From contig NZ_JALLGK010000003.1 in NCBI RefSeq assembly GCF_023072595.1, positions 434,001 through 498,000 of the forward strand: a DNA stretch of 64,000 bases. The letters run 5' to 3'. Position numbers and translations under genes: made by a program. Position 1 is the first letter of the stretch. Every line of letters starts with the position of its first letter. Origin of the DNA: Streptomyces sp. XM4193 (lineage in GTDB: Bacteria > Actinomycetota > Actinomycetes > Streptomycetales > Streptomycetaceae). Below are positions 17,147 through 27,500 of this stretch, piece by piece. The notes below the pieces were generated by a model. The model had not been told where the DNA came from, searched no databases, and saw only the letters and a program-made list of their open reading frames with translations.

Positions 17147-18820
17147 ATGTCCGGCATCTCGGGACCGCGACCCGTACGGGCCGCACGGGGCAACCGGCTC
17201 ACCACCCAGGGCTGGCAGCAGGAGGCCGCGCTGCGGATGCTGCACAACAATCTGGACCCCGAGGTCGCCGAGCACCCCGACAAGCTGGTGGTCTACGGCG
17301 GCACCGGCCGGGCCGCCCGCGACTGGCGCTCCTTCGACGCCCTCAGCCGCACCCTGAGCACCCTGAAGAACGACGAGACGATGCTCGTCCAGTCCGGCCG
17401 ACCGGTGGGGGTGATGACGACCCACGAGTGGGCGCCGCGCGTGCTGATCGCCAACTCCAACCTGGTCGGGGACTGGGCGAACTGGGAGGAGTTCCGCCGC
17501 CTGGAACACCTCGGGCTGACCATGTACGGCCAGATGACCGCCGGTTCGTGGATCTACATCGGGACCCAGGGCATCCTCCAGGGCACCTACGAGACCTTCG
17601 CCGCCGTCGCCGCCAAGCGCTTCGGCGGCAGTCTGGCCGGCACCATCACGCTGACCGCCGGCCTCGGCGGGATGGGCGGCGCCCAGCCACTTGCCGTCAC
17701 GATGAACGACGGTGTGGCGATCTGCGTGGACTGCGACCCGCGCGCCATCGAGCGCCGTATCGAGCACCGCTTCCTGGACGTGCGGGCGGACTCCCTGGAG
17801 GAGGCGCTCCAGCTGGCGACCGACGCCCGGGACAAGCGCAAGCCGCTGTCCATCGGAGTCCTCGGCAACGCCGCCGAACTCCTGCCGCGCATCCTGGAGA
17901 TGGGCGCGCCCATCGACATCGTCACCGACCAGACCAGCGCCCACGACCCGCTCGCCTACCTGCCGATCGGCGTCGACTTCGCCGACATGGCCGCCTTCGC
18001 GGCGGAGAAGCCCGCCGACTTCACCCAGCGCGCCCGGGAGTCCATGGCCCGCCATGTGGAGGCCATGGTCGGGTTCCTCGACGCCGGTGCCGAGGTGTTC
18101 GACTACGGCAACTCCATCCGCGGCGAGGCCAAACTCGTCGGCTACGAGCGGGCGTTCGACTTCCCCGGCTTCGTGCCGGCCTACATCCGGCCGCTCTTCT
18201 GCGAGGGCAGGGGACCGTTCCGCTGGGCGGCCCTCAGCGGCGACCCCAAGGACATCGCGGCCACCGACCGCGCCATCCTCGAACTCTTCCCGGAGAACGA
18301 GTCGCTGGCCCGCTGGATCCAACTCGCCGGCGAGCGCGTCCACTTCCAGGGCCTGCCGGCCCGTATCTGCTGGCTCGGTTACGGCGAACGGGAGCGCGCG
18401 GGCGAGCGCTTCAACGACATGGTCGCCTCCGGCGAGCTCTCCGCGCCCGTGGCCATCGGACGCGACCATCTGGACTGCGGTTCGGTCGCCTCGCCCTACC
18501 GCGAGACCGAGGGCATGCTCGACGGCTCCGACGCCATCGCCGACTGGCCGCTGCTCAACGCCATGGTCAACGTCGCCTCCGGCGCCTCCTGGGTCTCCCT
18601 GCACCACGGCGGCGGCGTCGGGATGGGGCGCTCGATCCACGCCGGCCAGGTCACGGTGGCCGACGGCACCCCGCTCGCCGGGCAGAAGATCCAGCGCGTG
18701 CTCACCAACGACCCGGGCATGGGCGTCATCCGGCACGTGGACGCCGGGTACGACCGGGCCGAGGAGGTCGCCGCCGAGCGTGAGGTGCGCATCCCGATGC
18801 GCGAGGGCGGGGGGGCATGA
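17147..18820 (+). CDS. hutU: Urocanate hydratase
   Basis: Second step of histidine degradation: hydrates urocanate to 4-imidazolone-5-propionate, using tightly bound NAD as electrophile; cytoplasmic. The protein is 557 residues from the ATG at 17147, which follows GAGGAGG by about nine bases. The frame extends upstream to 17108, but that would overlap the operator. Family landmarks are [15 protein letters not shown] near 45, the NAD-binding [10 protein letters not shown] near 170, and the C-terminal [19 protein letters not shown]. The stop overlaps the next start by four bases (ATGA), so the genes are co-transcribed and translationally coupled. Histidine ammonia-lyase is not in the window. 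Confidence 0.95.
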   Translation: MSGISGPRPVRAARGNRLTTQGWQQEAALRMLHNNLDPEVAEHPDKLVVYGGTGRAARDWRSFDALSRTLSTLKNDETMLVQSGRPVGVMTTHEWAPRVLIANSNLVGDWANWEEFRRLEHLGLTMYGQMTAGSWIYIGTQGILQGTYETFAAVAAKRFGGSLAGTITLTAGLGGMGGAQPLAVTMNDGVAICVDCDPRAIERRIEHRFLDVRADSLEEALQLATDARDKRKPLSIGVLGNAAELLPRILEMGAPIDIVTDQTSAHDPLAYLPIGVDFADMAAFAAEKPADFTQRARESMARHVEAMVGFLDAGAEVFDYGNSIRGEAKLVGYERAFDFPGFVPAYIRPLFCEGRGPFRWAALSGDPKDIAATDRAILELFPENESLARWIQLAGERVHFQGLPARICWLGYGERERAGERFNDMVASGELSAPVAIGRDHLDCGSVASPYRETEGMLDGSDAIADWPLLNAMVNVASGASWVSLHHGGGVGMGRSIHAGQVTVADGTPLAGQKIQRVLTNDPGMGVIRHVDAGYDRAEEVAAEREVRIPMREGGGA

Positions 18821-20253
18821 CCGCGCCTTCGGCGGAGAGCGGTGCGCAGGCGGGGCGCGGCGCTCCGGAGGGGCGCGAAGCCGGGAGCGGGACCGGGCGC
18901 GAAGCCGGAAGCGGGACCGGGCGCGAAGCCGGGAGCGGGACCGGGAGCGGCTCGTCCTTCGTCGAGATGTGGCGTGAACTGGCTCCGATCGGACGGCACG
19001 CGGACAGCGGCGGGTACCGGCGGTACGCCTGGACCGGCGCGGACGCCGACTGCCGCGCCTGGTTCCGTGCGCAGGCCGAGAGCCGCGGTCTGACCCACGA
19101 GGTCGACCGCAACGGCAACCAGTGGGCCTGGCACGGCGATCCGACCGGCCGGGACGCGGTGGTGACCGGCTCCCACCTGGACTCGGTGCCCGACGGCGGC
19201 GCCTTCGACGGCCCGCTCGGCGTCGTCTCCGCCTTCGCGGCGCTCGACGAACTGCGCGCCCGCGGCGCGGAGTTCACCAGACCGCTGGCGATCAGCAACT
19301 TCGTGGACGAGGAGGGCGCCCGCTTCGGTCTCGCCTGCGTCGGCTCGCGACTGACCGCCGGCCGGCTCACCGCGGAGCAGGCCGCCCGACTGACCGACGC
19401 CGACGGTGTCACCCTCCCGCAGGCGATGGAACGGGCCGGCCACGATCCCGAGTCCATCGGCGCGGACCCCGAACGGCTCGGCCGCATCGGGGCGTTCGTC
19501 GAACTCCACGTCGAGCAGGGCCGAGCGCTCGCCGAGGGGCCGCACCCGGTGGGGGTGGCCTCCGCGATCTGGCCGCACGGCAGATGGCGCTTCGACTTCC
19601 GGGGCGAGGCCAACCACGCGGGCACCACCCGGCTCGCCGACCGCCGGGACCCGATGCTGACCTATGCGCACACGGTGCTGGCGGCCCGTGAACACGCCGC
19701 CAGAACAGGGGCGTTGGCCACCTTCGGAAAGGTCGCCGTCGACCCGAACGGGGTGAACGCCATCGCCTCGCTGGTGCGCGGCTGGCTGGATTCCCGAGCG
19801 GCCGACGAGGAGACCCTCGCCGAACTGGTGGGAGCCGTCGAACGGTCCGCGGCGGAGCACGGCGCGGCCGACGGCATCGGGGTCGAGGTGACGCGGGAGT
19901 CGTTCACCCCGGTCGTCGAGTTCGCGGGCGGGCTGCGCGACCGGCTCGCCGCGCTCCTCGCCCGACTGGACGCCGAACGCGGCGGCCCGGGCTCGGCCGG
20001 CACCGGCTCGCGGGGCGCGGTCTCGCGGGACGCGGGGGCCCACGGCGCGGGCGGGCCGGGCGCGGTGCCGATCCTGCCGACCGGGGCGGGCCACGACGCG
20101 GGCGTGCTGTCCTCCGCCGTACCGACCGCGATGCTGTACGTGCGCAACCCCACCGGGATCTCCCACTCGCCGGCCGAATTCGCCACCGAGGACGACTGCA
20201 CGGCCGGAGTCGTCGCACTCGCCGACGTACTGGAGGACCTCGCGTGCCGATGA
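18817..20253 (+). CDS. M20-family amidohydrolase (allantoate amidohydrolase-like), in the hut operon
   Basis: Metal-dependent amidohydrolase of the Zn-peptidase M20 group. The protein is 478 residues. The metal ligands lie in [20 protein letters not shown] (His120, Asp131), [10 protein letters not shown] (about 165), ELHVEQG and NHAGTT, with a final His in GAGHDAG. In the operon hutF makes N-formylglutamate, and no classical hutG is seen. The inferred role is to remove the formyl group, giving glutamate and formate; allantoate or carbamoyl amino-acid hydrolysis is the alternative. Oddities are three tandem GREAGSGT octapeptides at 19-42 and a Gly/Ala-rich insertion at about 385-413. The four-base overlap with hutU supports the start. 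Confidence 0.85.
   Translation: MTAPSAESGAQAGRGAPEGREAGSGTGREAGSGTGREAGSGTGSGSSFVEMWRELAPIGRHADSGGYRRYAWTGADADCRAWFRAQAESRGLTHEVDRNGNQWAWHGDPTGRDAVVTGSHLDSVPDGGAFDGPLGVVSAFAALDELRARGAEFTRPLAISNFVDEEGARFGLACVGSRLTAGRLTAEQAARLTDADGVTLPQAMERAGHDPESIGADPERLGRIGAFVELHVEQGRALAEGPHPVGVASAIWPHGRWRFDFRGEANHAGTTRLADRRDPMLTYAHTVLAAREHAARTGALATFGKVAVDPNGVNAIASLVRGWLDSRAADEETLAELVGAVERSAAEHGAADGIGVEVTRESFTPVVEFAGGLRDRLAALLARLDAERGGPGSAGTGSRGAVSRDAGAHGAGGPGAVPILPTGAGHDAGVLSSAVPTAMLYVRNPTGISHSPAEFATEDDCTAGVVALADVLEDLACR
18871..18942 (+). repeat. Three 24-bp tandem repeats inside the M20 gene
   Basis: Near-identical units beginning gggcgcgaagccgg encode GREAGSGT three times in the N-terminal tail. The unit count may vary between strains by slippage without breaking the frame. 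Confidence 0.85.
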
Positions 20254-21617
20254 CGTACTGGGCGGAGCACGCCTGGGTGGACGGCGGCGTCCGGACCGGG
20301 GTGGCCCTGGAGGCCGACGGCGGCCGGATCGCCGCGGTGCGCGCACTGGACGCACCGCCGCCCGGGGCCGTCGTACTGCGCGGGCTGACGGTGCCGGGCC
20401 TCGCCAACGCCCACTCCCACGCCTTCCACCGGGCCTTGCGCGGCACCGTCCAGGTGGGCGCGGGCGGCGGGCTCGGCGCACGGGACGGCCCGGGCGGGCG
20501 GGCCCCGGACTCCTTCTGGGCCTGGCGCGAGGTGATGTACCGGGTGGCCGACAACCTCACGCCGGACAGCTACTTCGCCCTGGCACGCGCGACCTATGCC
20601 GAGATGGCACTGGCCGGAATCACCTGCGTCGGGGAGTTCCACTACCTTCACCACGCCCCGGGCGGTGCTCCGTACGCGGACCCCAACGCCATGGGCGAGG
20701 CCCTGATCGCCGCCGCGGGCGAAGCCGGAATCCGGATCACCCTGCTCGACGCCTGCTATCTCTCGGCCGGCTTCGGCACCCCTCCCGAAGAGTCCCAACT
20801 GCGCTTCTCCGACGGCACCGCGCAGCGGTGGGCCGCCCGGGTCGACCGGCTCACCGGCAGCGACCACGCCAGGATCGGCGCGGCCATCCACTCGGTGCGC
20901 GCCGTCCCCGCGGACGAACTGGGCACGGTGGCGGACTGGGCGCGCGGTCGCGGTGCACCGCTGCACGTGCACCTCTCCGAGCAGCCCGCGGAGAACGAGG
21001 CCGCGCTCGCCGCGCACGGCCGCACCCCCACCCGACTGCTGCACGACAGCGGGGCGTTGGGCAGCGGTACGACGGCGGTGCACGCCACGCATCTGACCGA
21101 AGACGACATCCACCTCCTGGGCGGCTCGCGGACAGGCGTGTGCATGTGCCCCACCACGGAGCGCGATCTCGCCGACGGGATCGGCCCCGCAGTCGCACTG
21201 GAGCGGGCGGGCAGCCCGCTGAGCCTCGGCAGCGACAGCCACGCCGTCATCGACCTCTGGGAGGAGGCGCGTGCGATGGAGCTGAACGAACGGCTGCGCA
21301 CCAGAGCCCGCGGTCACTGGAGCGCGGGGGCGCTGCTGCGCTCCGCGACCGAGCACGGGCACACCGCGCTCGGCTGGCCCGAGGCGGGGCGGCTCGCGAC
21401 GGGCGCGGCGGCGGACTTCACCACCCTTGCGCTCAACACCGTCCGCACCGCGGGCCCTACGGCCCGACTGGCCGCCGAGACCGCGGTATTCGCGGGAACC
21501 GGCGCAGACGTGCGGCACACGGTGGTCGCCGGTCGGCACATCGTCCGGGACGGGGTGCACACACTGCGCCCCGATGTGCCCGGCGAGCTGGCGACGACGA
21601 TCGCCGCGGTGCACTGA
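20244..21617 (+). CDS. hutF: Formimidoylglutamate deiminase
   Basis: Converts N-formimidoyl-L-glutamate to N-formyl-L-glutamate and ammonia, a step of the five-step histidine route; amidohydrolase superfamily. 457 residues. The first metal motif is NAHSHAFHR (His57, His59), with later ligands in [13 protein letters not shown], the metal-binding His of [10 protein letters not shown], and the catalytic Asp in [16 protein letters not shown]. The GTG at 20244 has GGAGG seven bases upstream. The ATG at 20250 would instead overlap the previous stop as ATGA; both are possible and differ by two codons. Third gene of the hut operon. Confidence 0.92.
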   Translation: MPMTYWAEHAWVDGGVRTGVALEADGGRIAAVRALDAPPPGAVVLRGLTVPGLANAHSHAFHRALRGTVQVGAGGGLGARDGPGGRAPDSFWAWREVMYRVADNLTPDSYFALARATYAEMALAGITCVGEFHYLHHAPGGAPYADPNAMGEALIAAAGEAGIRITLLDACYLSAGFGTPPEESQLRFSDGTAQRWAARVDRLTGSDHARIGAAIHSVRAVPADELGTVADWARGRGAPLHVHLSEQPAENEAALAAHGRTPTRLLHDSGALGSGTTAVHATHLTEDDIHLLGGSRTGVCMCPTTERDLADGIGPAVALERAGSPLSLGSDSHAVIDLWEEARAMELNERLRTRARGHWSAGALLRSATEHGHTALGWPEAGRLATGAAADFTTLALNTVRTAGPTARLAAETAVFAGTGADVRHTVVAGRHIVRDGVHTLRPDVPGELATTIAAVH

Positions 21618-21805
21618 CACATCTGCCGCCGGTGCTGCCGGCGCCGACACTGCCGGTCGTTCCGGCGCTGCGGCCGCCGGGGACGGGCTCCGTGGCCCGT
21701 ACGCGCGGGGCAGCGCCGGCGGCCCCCGACGCCGTGCCCCCGCACCGCGGCGCACCCGATCCGAACCACCCCCAACCGCCTCGGCGGACCCCAGGGAGCA
21801 CTCTC

Positions 21806-23119
21806 GTGTCCGACGCCCACGCAGACCGCACCACACCGGACCGCACACCGCGAAAGCGCACAGCACAGCAGCGCACCGCGCCGCACAGCACCGCGCCGGC
21901 CACCGCCCCGGACCGGGCCGCACCCGACCGCACCGCGGCGCACAGCCGGAGCACGCTGATCCACCACATCGGCACTCTGGTCACCAACGACCCCTCCCTC
22001 GGCACCGGTCCGCTGGGGCTGATCCCGGACGCGGCGCTCGTCCTGGAGGGCGAACGCGTCGTCTGGGCAGGCGAGTCCAGCAAAGCACCCGCCACTGACA
22101 ACGCGTTCGACGCGGCGGGCAGGGCGGTCGTACCGGGCTTCGTGGACTCCCACTCCCATCTGGTCTTCGCCGGTGACCGCACCGCCGAGTTCAACGCCCG
22201 GATGTCCGGCCGCAGTTACACCGCGGGAGGAATCCGCTCCACCGTCTCGGCCACCCGCGCGGCGGACGACGACGCACTCTCGGCCAACCTCGCCGCCCAT
22301 CTGACCGAGATGCTCCGGCAGGGCACCACCACGGTGGAGACCAAGTCCGGCTACGGCCTCACCGTGGAGGAGGAGGCGAGGGCTCTGAGGATCGCGGCGG
22401 CGCACACCGAGGAGGTCACCTACCTCGGCGCCCACATCGTCGCGCCCGAGTACGCCGACGACCCGGCCGGATACGTCGACCTCGTCACCGGTGCGATGCT
22501 CGACGCCTGTGCGCCGCACGCCCGTTGGGTCGACGTCTTCTGCGAGGAGGGCGCCTTCGACGGCGACCAGGCGCGCGCGATCCTGACCGCGGGCAAGGCC
22601 CGCGGTCTGCTGCCCCGGGTGCACGCCAACCAGCTCTCCCACGGCCCCGGCGTCCGTCTCGCGGTCGAGCTGGAAGCGGCTTCGGCGGACCACTGCACCC
22701 ACCTCACCGACGCGGACGTGGACGCGCTCGCCTCGGGAACGACCGTCGCCACGCTGCTGCCGGGCTGCGAGTTCTCCACCCGCGCCGTCTACCCGGACGC
22801 CCGACGCCTGCTGGACGCCGGTGTGAGCGTCGCGCTCTCCACGGACTGCAACCCCGGTTCGTCCTTCACCAGTTCGATGCCCTTCTGCATCGCCGTCGCG
22901 GTGCGGGAGATGGGGATGACACCGGACGAGGCGCTGTGGTCGGCGACCGCCGGGGGCGCCGCCGCTCTGCGGCGCGAGGACGTCGGACGGCTCGCCCCGG
23001 GCGCACGGGCGGATCTCGCGCTGCTCGACGCGCCCAGCCATGTGCATCTCGCCTACCGCCCGGGAGTTCCGCTGGTCACCGACGTGTGGCGACGGGGGGA
23101 ACACCACTCGATCCGGTGA
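21806..23119 (+). CDS. hutI: Imidazolonepropionase
   Basis: Hydrolyses 4-imidazolone-5-propionate to N-formimidoylglutamate; Zn- or Fe-dependent amidohydrolase. 437 residues from the GTG at 21806, preceded by GGGAG at eight bases. Landmarks are [12 protein letters not shown] (His116, His118), [16 protein letters not shown] and the metal Asp in [15 protein letters not shown]. About 45 residues at the N-terminus (Arg/Thr/Ala/Pro repeats such as [20 protein letters not shown]) precede the conserved start [12 protein letters not shown] and are absent from typical family members. No in-frame ATG or GTG just before the conserved region removes it. A 188-base gap separates it from hutF, so an internal promoter is possible. 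Confidence 0.93.
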   Translation: MSDAHADRTTPDRTPRKRTAQQRTAPHSTAPATAPDRAAPDRTAAHSRSTLIHHIGTLVTNDPSLGTGPLGLIPDAALVLEGERVVWAGESSKAPATDNAFDAAGRAVVPGFVDSHSHLVFAGDRTAEFNARMSGRSYTAGGIRSTVSATRAADDDALSANLAAHLTEMLRQGTTTVETKSGYGLTVEEEARALRIAAAHTEEVTYLGAHIVAPEYADDPAGYVDLVTGAMLDACAPHARWVDVFCEEGAFDGDQARAILTAGKARGLLPRVHANQLSHGPGVRLAVELEAASADHCTHLTDADVDALASGTTVATLLPGCEFSTRAVYPDARRLLDAGVSVALSTDCNPGSSFTSSMPFCIAVAVREMGMTPDEALWSATAGGAAALRREDVGRLAPGARADLALLDAPSHVHLAYRPGVPLVTDVWRRGEHHSIR

Positions 23120-23170
23120 TTCGGTGCCGCCCGAGCCGGCCGGTCGGCGGGGCTCGTCCGGCCGCCTCCC

Positions 23171-23242
23171 GCGTCGTACTGCGTGTCATATCCGCGATTC
23201 GTACCGCGCGTCGTACTGCACGCCGTACCCGCGACTCGTACC
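23171..23242. repeat. Imperfect 37-bp tandem direct repeat
   Basis: Two copies of a unit starting gcgtcgtactgc and ending gactcgtacc (first copy gattcgtacc) lie at 23171-23205 and 23208-23242, downstream of hutI. About six of 35 positions differ. No stem is formed. Confidence 0.6.
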
Positions 23243-23399
23243 GCGTGACGGGCGTGGGCCGGGGCGCGTTCTCGACCGGCCCGGCCGCCCCGCGCGATGA
23301 GTTGTGCCGCCGCCGGGCGTCTGCACGGTGAGCGCGTACGGACGGCTCCGGTCGCATCCGTACGGCCGCAGTGCCCCACGGGCGTACGGGAGGTGGGCG

Positions 23400-24287
23400 G
23401 TGGCGAGCCGCGAGCAGCAACGGGCGGGCGACGGCGAACGGTGGAACCGGCGGCTGCTGGAGGACGCGGCCCACTACGCCGTCGGCGGTCTCGCCGGTCT
23501 CACCGAGACGGAGCGTTTCCTGCCGACCCCCTGCGCGGGCTGGCACCTCGAACGACTGCTCAGCCACCTCGACGCGTCCGTGTGCGCCCTGCGGGAAGGG
23601 CTTGTCACCGGCCGGGTGGCGCCGCCGCCCCCGGCACCGCCACCGGCACCGCCACCGGGCCGTTCGCCGTGCCCGGCACCGGCCCCGTACTCGCGCCCCG
23701 CCCCGTCCGCGCGGGCCGGCCACGGACCGCCGAAGCGGGGCACACCAGGGCCGGACGGCGCCCGCGGACGCGGCCCCGCGCCCGGCGCCGATCCGGAGTC
23801 CGGTTCCGAGCACGTCCGCGGCCCGGTGGCCGACCCCGGCTCCGTACCGCGTACGGGGCGCGGCCCGGCAACCGGCACCGGGCCCCGTACCGACGCGTAC
23901 GGGGTTGCGCCCGGCGCCGGTTCCGTCGCGGCTCGTGCCCGGCGCCTCGCCGGGCTGGTCGCCGAACTGCCCGCTCTCTGCCGGGCCGCGCCCGAGCAGG
24001 GCCGGCGCGACGCGGTGCTCGTCGACGGCCGTCCGCTCGCCCGTACGCTGCTGCTCCGCACCGGTGCGCTCGAACTGGCCGTCCACGGCTGGGACGTACG
24101 CCGGGCGAGGAGCGCGCCGGACGCCGGCCCGCCGCCCGGCGCGCTGGCCGAGCGGCTGCTGACGGTCCTGCCCGCGCTGCTCCCGCAGCCCCACGACCGG
24201 GGCACGCTGTTCGCGGCGCCCGTTCCGGTCGCGGCGGACGCGGACGCGGGAACGCGCCTGCTGGCCGCCCTCGGCCGCCCCCTGTGA
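23400..24287 (+). CDS. Maleylpyruvate isomerase-family (mycothiol-dependent, DinB-like) protein
   Basis: 295 residues. The N-terminal four-helix region contains RWNRRLLEDAAHYAVGGLAGLT and FLPTPCAGWHLERLLSHLDAS. The T-P-C-x-x-W-x-x-x-x-L-x-x-H pattern is typical of the actinobacterial maleylpyruvate isomerase/DinB superfamily, in which His residues bind a metal and mycothiol is a cofactor. The C-terminal part (DAVLVDGRPLARTLLLRTGALELAVHGWDVRRA) supplies the second conserved block. Between them, about residues 75-180 are a Pro/Gly/Ala/Arg low-complexity insertion, rare for this family. The GTG at 23400 follows GGGAGG by six bases. Substrate unknown. Confidence 0.75.
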   Translation: MASREQQRAGDGERWNRRLLEDAAHYAVGGLAGLTETERFLPTPCAGWHLERLLSHLDASVCALREGLVTGRVAPPPPAPPPAPPPGRSPCPAPAPYSRPAPSARAGHGPPKRGTPGPDGARGRGPAPGADPESGSEHVRGPVADPGSVPRTGRGPATGTGPRTDAYGVAPGAGSVAARARRLAGLVAELPALCRAAPEQGRRDAVLVDGRPLARTLLLRTGALELAVHGWDVRRARSAPDAGPPPGALAERLLTVLPALLPQPHDRGTLFAAPVPVAADADAGTRLLAALGRPL

Positions 24288-24718
24288 CGCGGGCGGCCGG
24301 TACGTGCGAAGCCGTGGTGCGGCACGGTCGTGACGGACAGAGCCGTGACGGACGGTCGTGGCGGACAGAGCCGACGCGCGGAGCCGCAACTCGCAAGCCG
24401 CACGCCGCAACTTGCAAAGCCACGACGCGGACGGCTGTGACAGGGCGGTCCCGACACCGGTGAGCACGTAGTCGACGACCACCGCGGCACGGCCCGGACA
24501 CCGACGACCGCGACACCAACGGCCGTTCCGCGCGCGGCTCCCGCCCGCCGCTCCCGCCGGCGACGGCCGACGCGGACGTCCCGCACCGTTGAACGCCCCG
24601 CCCCGCCCCGCCCCGCCCCGCCCCGCCCCGAGCCCGCGGGCCCGAGCCCGCCCCGCCTGCGCCCCTGCCCGAGCCCGAGTCCCGGCGGTGGCGGCCCCGG
24701 GCCCGCTCCCGCCGGAGG
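24288..24718. other. Repeat-rich gene-free stretch
   Basis: About 430 bases. The first part repeats gtgacggacagagcc-like units (24325-24375). The later part is almost pure GC and includes the pentamer array entered separately. No gene or clear terminator; the frames here are low-complexity only. Confidence 0.5.
24596..24630. repeat. Seven tandem CCCCG pentamers
   Basis: Perfect pentanucleotide microsatellite of 35 bases, downstream of the convergent Vat-type acetyltransferase and the isomerase-like gene. Confidence 0.9.
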
Positions 24719-25372
24719 TCACTCCTCCCGCGAGGGCGCCACCGCTTCCAACTCCTCGACGCTGCCCGCCATCACGGTGCGCACATGGGCGGTCAGATGC
24801 TCCAACGGCCAGTCCCACCAGGCCAGTTCGAGCAGCCTGCGGATGTCGCTCTCGCTGTGGCGGTGCCGGATGAGGCGGGCGGGGTTGCCGCCGACGACGC
24901 CGTAGTCGGGTACGTCCTGCACGACGACGGAGCCCGCGGCGACGATCGCCCCGTGGCCGATCCGTACGCCGGGCATCACCATCGCCCGGTAGCCGAGCCA
25001 CACGTCGTGGCCCACGACCGTGTCGCCGCGGCCCTCGAGTCCGGTCAGGAGGTCGAAGTGGTCGCCCCACGAAGCGCCCATGATCGGGAACGGGTAGGCG
25101 GAGGGCCCGTCGAGGCGGTGGTTGGCACCGTTCATCAGGAACCGCACGCCCTCGCCCAGCGCGCAGAACCTTCCGATGACGAGCTTCTCCGGCCCGTAGT
25201 GGTAGAGCACGTTGTGCCGTTCGAAGGCGGTGGGGTCCCCGGAGTCGTCGTAGTAGGAGAACTCCCCGACCTCGATGAGGGGCGAGGTGACCAGCGGCTT
25301 CAGCAGAACGACCCGCGGGTGGTCGGGGATCGGATGCAGCACGGTCGGGTCGGCGGGGGCAAGCGGTGGCAC
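24719..25372 (-). CDS. Vat/CatB-type xenobiotic O-acetyltransferase (hexapeptide repeat)
   Basis: Acetyl-CoA-dependent enzyme that in this family O-acetylates streptogramin A (Vat) or chloramphenicol (CatB). 217 residues. The strongest Vat feature is MNGANHRLDG (His85, the catalytic base by family comparison), followed by PFPIMG, the left-handed beta-helix hexapeptides (VVGHDVWLGYRAMVMPGVRIGHGAIVAAGSVV in outline) and the C-terminal WWDWPLE. The GTG at 25372 follows GAAGGGA by seven bases; the longer frame upstream is low-complexity. It is encoded 379 bases downstream of an ABC-F ATPase on the same strand. The pairing suggests resistance to a ribosome-targeting drug, an inference. Confidence 0.88.
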   Translation of the reverse strand: MPPLAPADPTVLHPIPDHPRVVLLKPLVTSPLIEVGEFSYYDDSGDPTAFERHNVLYHYGPEKLVIGRFCALGEGVRFLMNGANHRLDGPSAYPFPIMGASWGDHFDLLTGLEGRGDTVVGHDVWLGYRAMVMPGVRIGHGAIVAAGSVVVQDVPDYGVVGGNPARLIRHRHSESDIRRLLELAWWDWPLEHLTAHVRTVMAGSVEELEAVAPSREE

Positions 25373-25751
25373 GGTTTTTCCCTTCGGAGTGAGCCCGGCC
25401 GTCGGTCGGGCGAGTGGTGAACACGGTGTGCGGCGAACGCCGTTGGGGCGGCCGCGGCCTCGGGCGGACGCGCCGCTCGCCGGACGCGGCATCGGGTGGA
25501 TGCGGCGCCCGGCGTCCCCGCGCGCGGTGGTGAACGCGAGTGTGCGGAGCGTGCGGTGGTGAGCGCGTGGTGGGTGGCGCACTCGATGGTGTTGCGCCGA
25601 CGGTCGAGCGCGGGCTCGATCCGTGGGTGACACTGCGCGCGGCGGGCCGCCCGGTCGAGAGGACCCCAGTGTGGCCCGTGGCGGGCCCGGTTGCCGGTCG
25701 GCCACGCGCCCCGTTCGAGCGCATGGCCGACCGGAGGCGCGTCCGCGGTGG
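25373..25751. other. Gap between ABC-F and acetyltransferase genes
   Basis: About 380 bases of GC-rich sequence with gtgcggtggtgagcgcg-type repetition. No convincing gene and no clear terminator, so read-through from the ABC-F gene into the acetyltransferase remains possible. Confidence 0.4.
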
Positions 25752-27413
25752 TCAGACGGGGTGTGGTCGTACGGCTGCGGCGTCCGGGGAGGCGACCGCC
25801 GCGCGGGCGGGGAGGTGCAGTCGGTCGCCCTGCCAGCGCTCCCGCAGCCGCCGGTCGTGACTGGCGACCACCACGGCGCCGGGGTACCGGGCGAGCGCGG
25901 CCTCCACCTCCTCCATCAGCACGGGGGACAGGTGGTTGGTCGGTTCGTCCAGCAGCAGCACGTCCGAGGGACGGCTGACCAGCCTGGCCAGGGCGAGTCG
26001 CTGCAACTGGCCGGTCGACAGCCGTCCGACCGGCACCGTCAGCAGCTCGCGCTCGAACAGCCCGAGCTCCAGCAGCTCCTCGGCGTGGTCGGCGGCCTCG
26101 CCCGGCAACCCCCGCGCGTACGCGGCCAGCACCGTCTCGTGCGGCCTCCCGGGAGCCGGGTCCTGCGGCAGGTGGCCCAGCCTGCCGCGGCGTACGACGG
26201 TGCCGCTCGCGGGCGGCAACTGGCCGGCGAGCACCCGCAACAGGGTGCTCTTGCCCGCTCCGTTGGGACCGGTGATCAGCAGCCGCCCGCCCGCCCCGAC
26301 GGCGAGGTGCAGCGGGTCGAGCCGGTTCGGCACGGCGATGCCGGTGGCGTCCAGCACGTCGCCCGCCAGCTGTGCGGCCCGCAGCACGGGCGCGAAACGC
26401 AGCGGCTGCGGGGGAGTCGGCACGGGGTCGGCCAGAAGCCTGCGCAGCCGTTCCTCCGCGTTGCGCACTCGGCCGGCGAGCGACTGCTGCACCCGGCCGG
26501 CTGCCCGGTCGTACGCCATCTTGTTGCCGTCCTTCATCCCGCGGCCCGGGGCCACCCGACGGGCCGTGGTCGCGGCGGTCTCGCGCAGCCCCGCGACATC
26601 GGCCTGCCACTGCTCGTACGCCTGGGACCAGCGCCGCCGGCCCGCCGCGTGCTCGGCGAGGTAGCCGGCGTAGCCGTTGCCGTGCCGCACGATCCGGCGG
26701 CGGTCCGGGTCGACCTCCAGCAGGCCGGTGGCGACGCGCTCCAGGAAGGTCCGGTCGTGGGAGACGGCGACGGTGGTTCCGCGCCGGGTGCGCAGATGGT
26801 CCTCGAGCCAGCTCACGGCGCTGTCGTCGAGGTGGTTGGTGGGTTCGTCGAGCAGCAGCACCTCGGGTGCGGACGCCAGCAGCGCCGCCAGCCGCAGCCG
26901 GACGCGTTCGCCGCCGGAGAGGCTGCCCGCCGTGCGGTCGCGGGCCACCAGTCCGAGGCCCAGGCCGTGCAGCGCCCGTTCGACCCGTGCTTCGGCCTCG
27001 TAGCCGCCGCGCAGCTCGAAGAGGGTGAGCAGATCGCCGTACTCCGCCATCGCCGCCCCGTCGGCGTCCGGCATCGCGGTGTCCGACATCGCGGCCTCCA
27101 GCTCGTGCAACCGCCGTTCGATCCGCCGCAGTTCGCCGAGCGCGCGGTCGACGACCGACTGGACGGTGGTGTGCGGGTCCAGCCGCTCCTCCTGGGCGAG
27201 GTGGCCGACGCCGCCGTCGGCGCTGACGACGATCTCGCCCTGGTCGGGACGGTCCTCACCGGCGAACAGCCGCAACAGGGTGGACTTCCCCGAGTCGTTC
27301 TCGCCGACGATCCCGATGCGCTCGCCGGCGGCGACCGAGCAGGTCACCGAGTCAAGAACGACCCTTCCGCGGAAGGATCTGCTCACCGCGCGGGCGGTGA
27401 TCTGCGTGGGCAT
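25752..27413 (-). CDS. ABC-F family ATPase (ribosomal protection type)
   Basis: Soluble twin-ATPase protein without membrane domains; resistance members enter the ribosomal E site and displace drugs from the peptidyl-transferase centre. 553 residues from the ATG at 27413 (GGAG at eight bases). Walker A1 is GENDSGKST at 37-45, followed by LSGGERVRLRLA and LLLDEPTNHLDD. The second half has GPNGAGKST, LSTGQLQRLALA and LLLDEPTNHLS. The linker between domains (about 240-300) is Trp/Arg-rich (RRRWSQAYEQWQADV). The signature of the second domain is STGQ rather than SGGQ. Translation-factor ABC-F paralogues are the main alternative, but the neighbouring TetR and Vat genes favour resistance. Confidence 0.87.
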   Translation of the reverse strand: MPTQITARAVSRSFRGRVVLDSVTCSVAAGERIGIVGENDSGKSTLLRLFAGEDRPDQGEIVVSADGGVGHLAQEERLDPHTTVQSVVDRALGELRRIERRLHELEAAMSDTAMPDADGAAMAEYGDLLTLFELRGGYEAEARVERALHGLGLGLVARDRTAGSLSGGERVRLRLAALLASAPEVLLLDEPTNHLDDSAVSWLEDHLRTRRGTTVAVSHDRTFLERVATGLLEVDPDRRRIVRHGNGYAGYLAEHAAGRRRWSQAYEQWQADVAGLRETAATTARRVAPGRGMKDGNKMAYDRAAGRVQQSLAGRVRNAEERLRRLLADPVPTPPQPLRFAPVLRAAQLAGDVLDATGIAVPNRLDPLHLAVGAGGRLLITGPNGAGKSTLLRVLAGQLPPASGTVVRRGRLGHLPQDPAPGRPHETVLAAYARGLPGEAADHAEELLELGLFERELLTVPVGRLSTGQLQRLALARLVSRPSDVLLLDEPTNHLSPVLMEEVEAALARYPGAVVVASHDRRLRERWQGDRLHLPARAAVASPDAAAVRPHPV

Positions 27414-27500
27414 GAGTGGTCTCCAAAGCATTCGTGAACGAGGCGGCTCCACGGAGCCGTGTGGCCGGGCGAACGCTTGGAACGAGCATGCGGGACTCCA

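Noticed and set aside
24596..24630. Possible CRISPR-like array
   Set aside because: The CCCCG units are contiguous pentamers without spacers, so it is a microsatellite.
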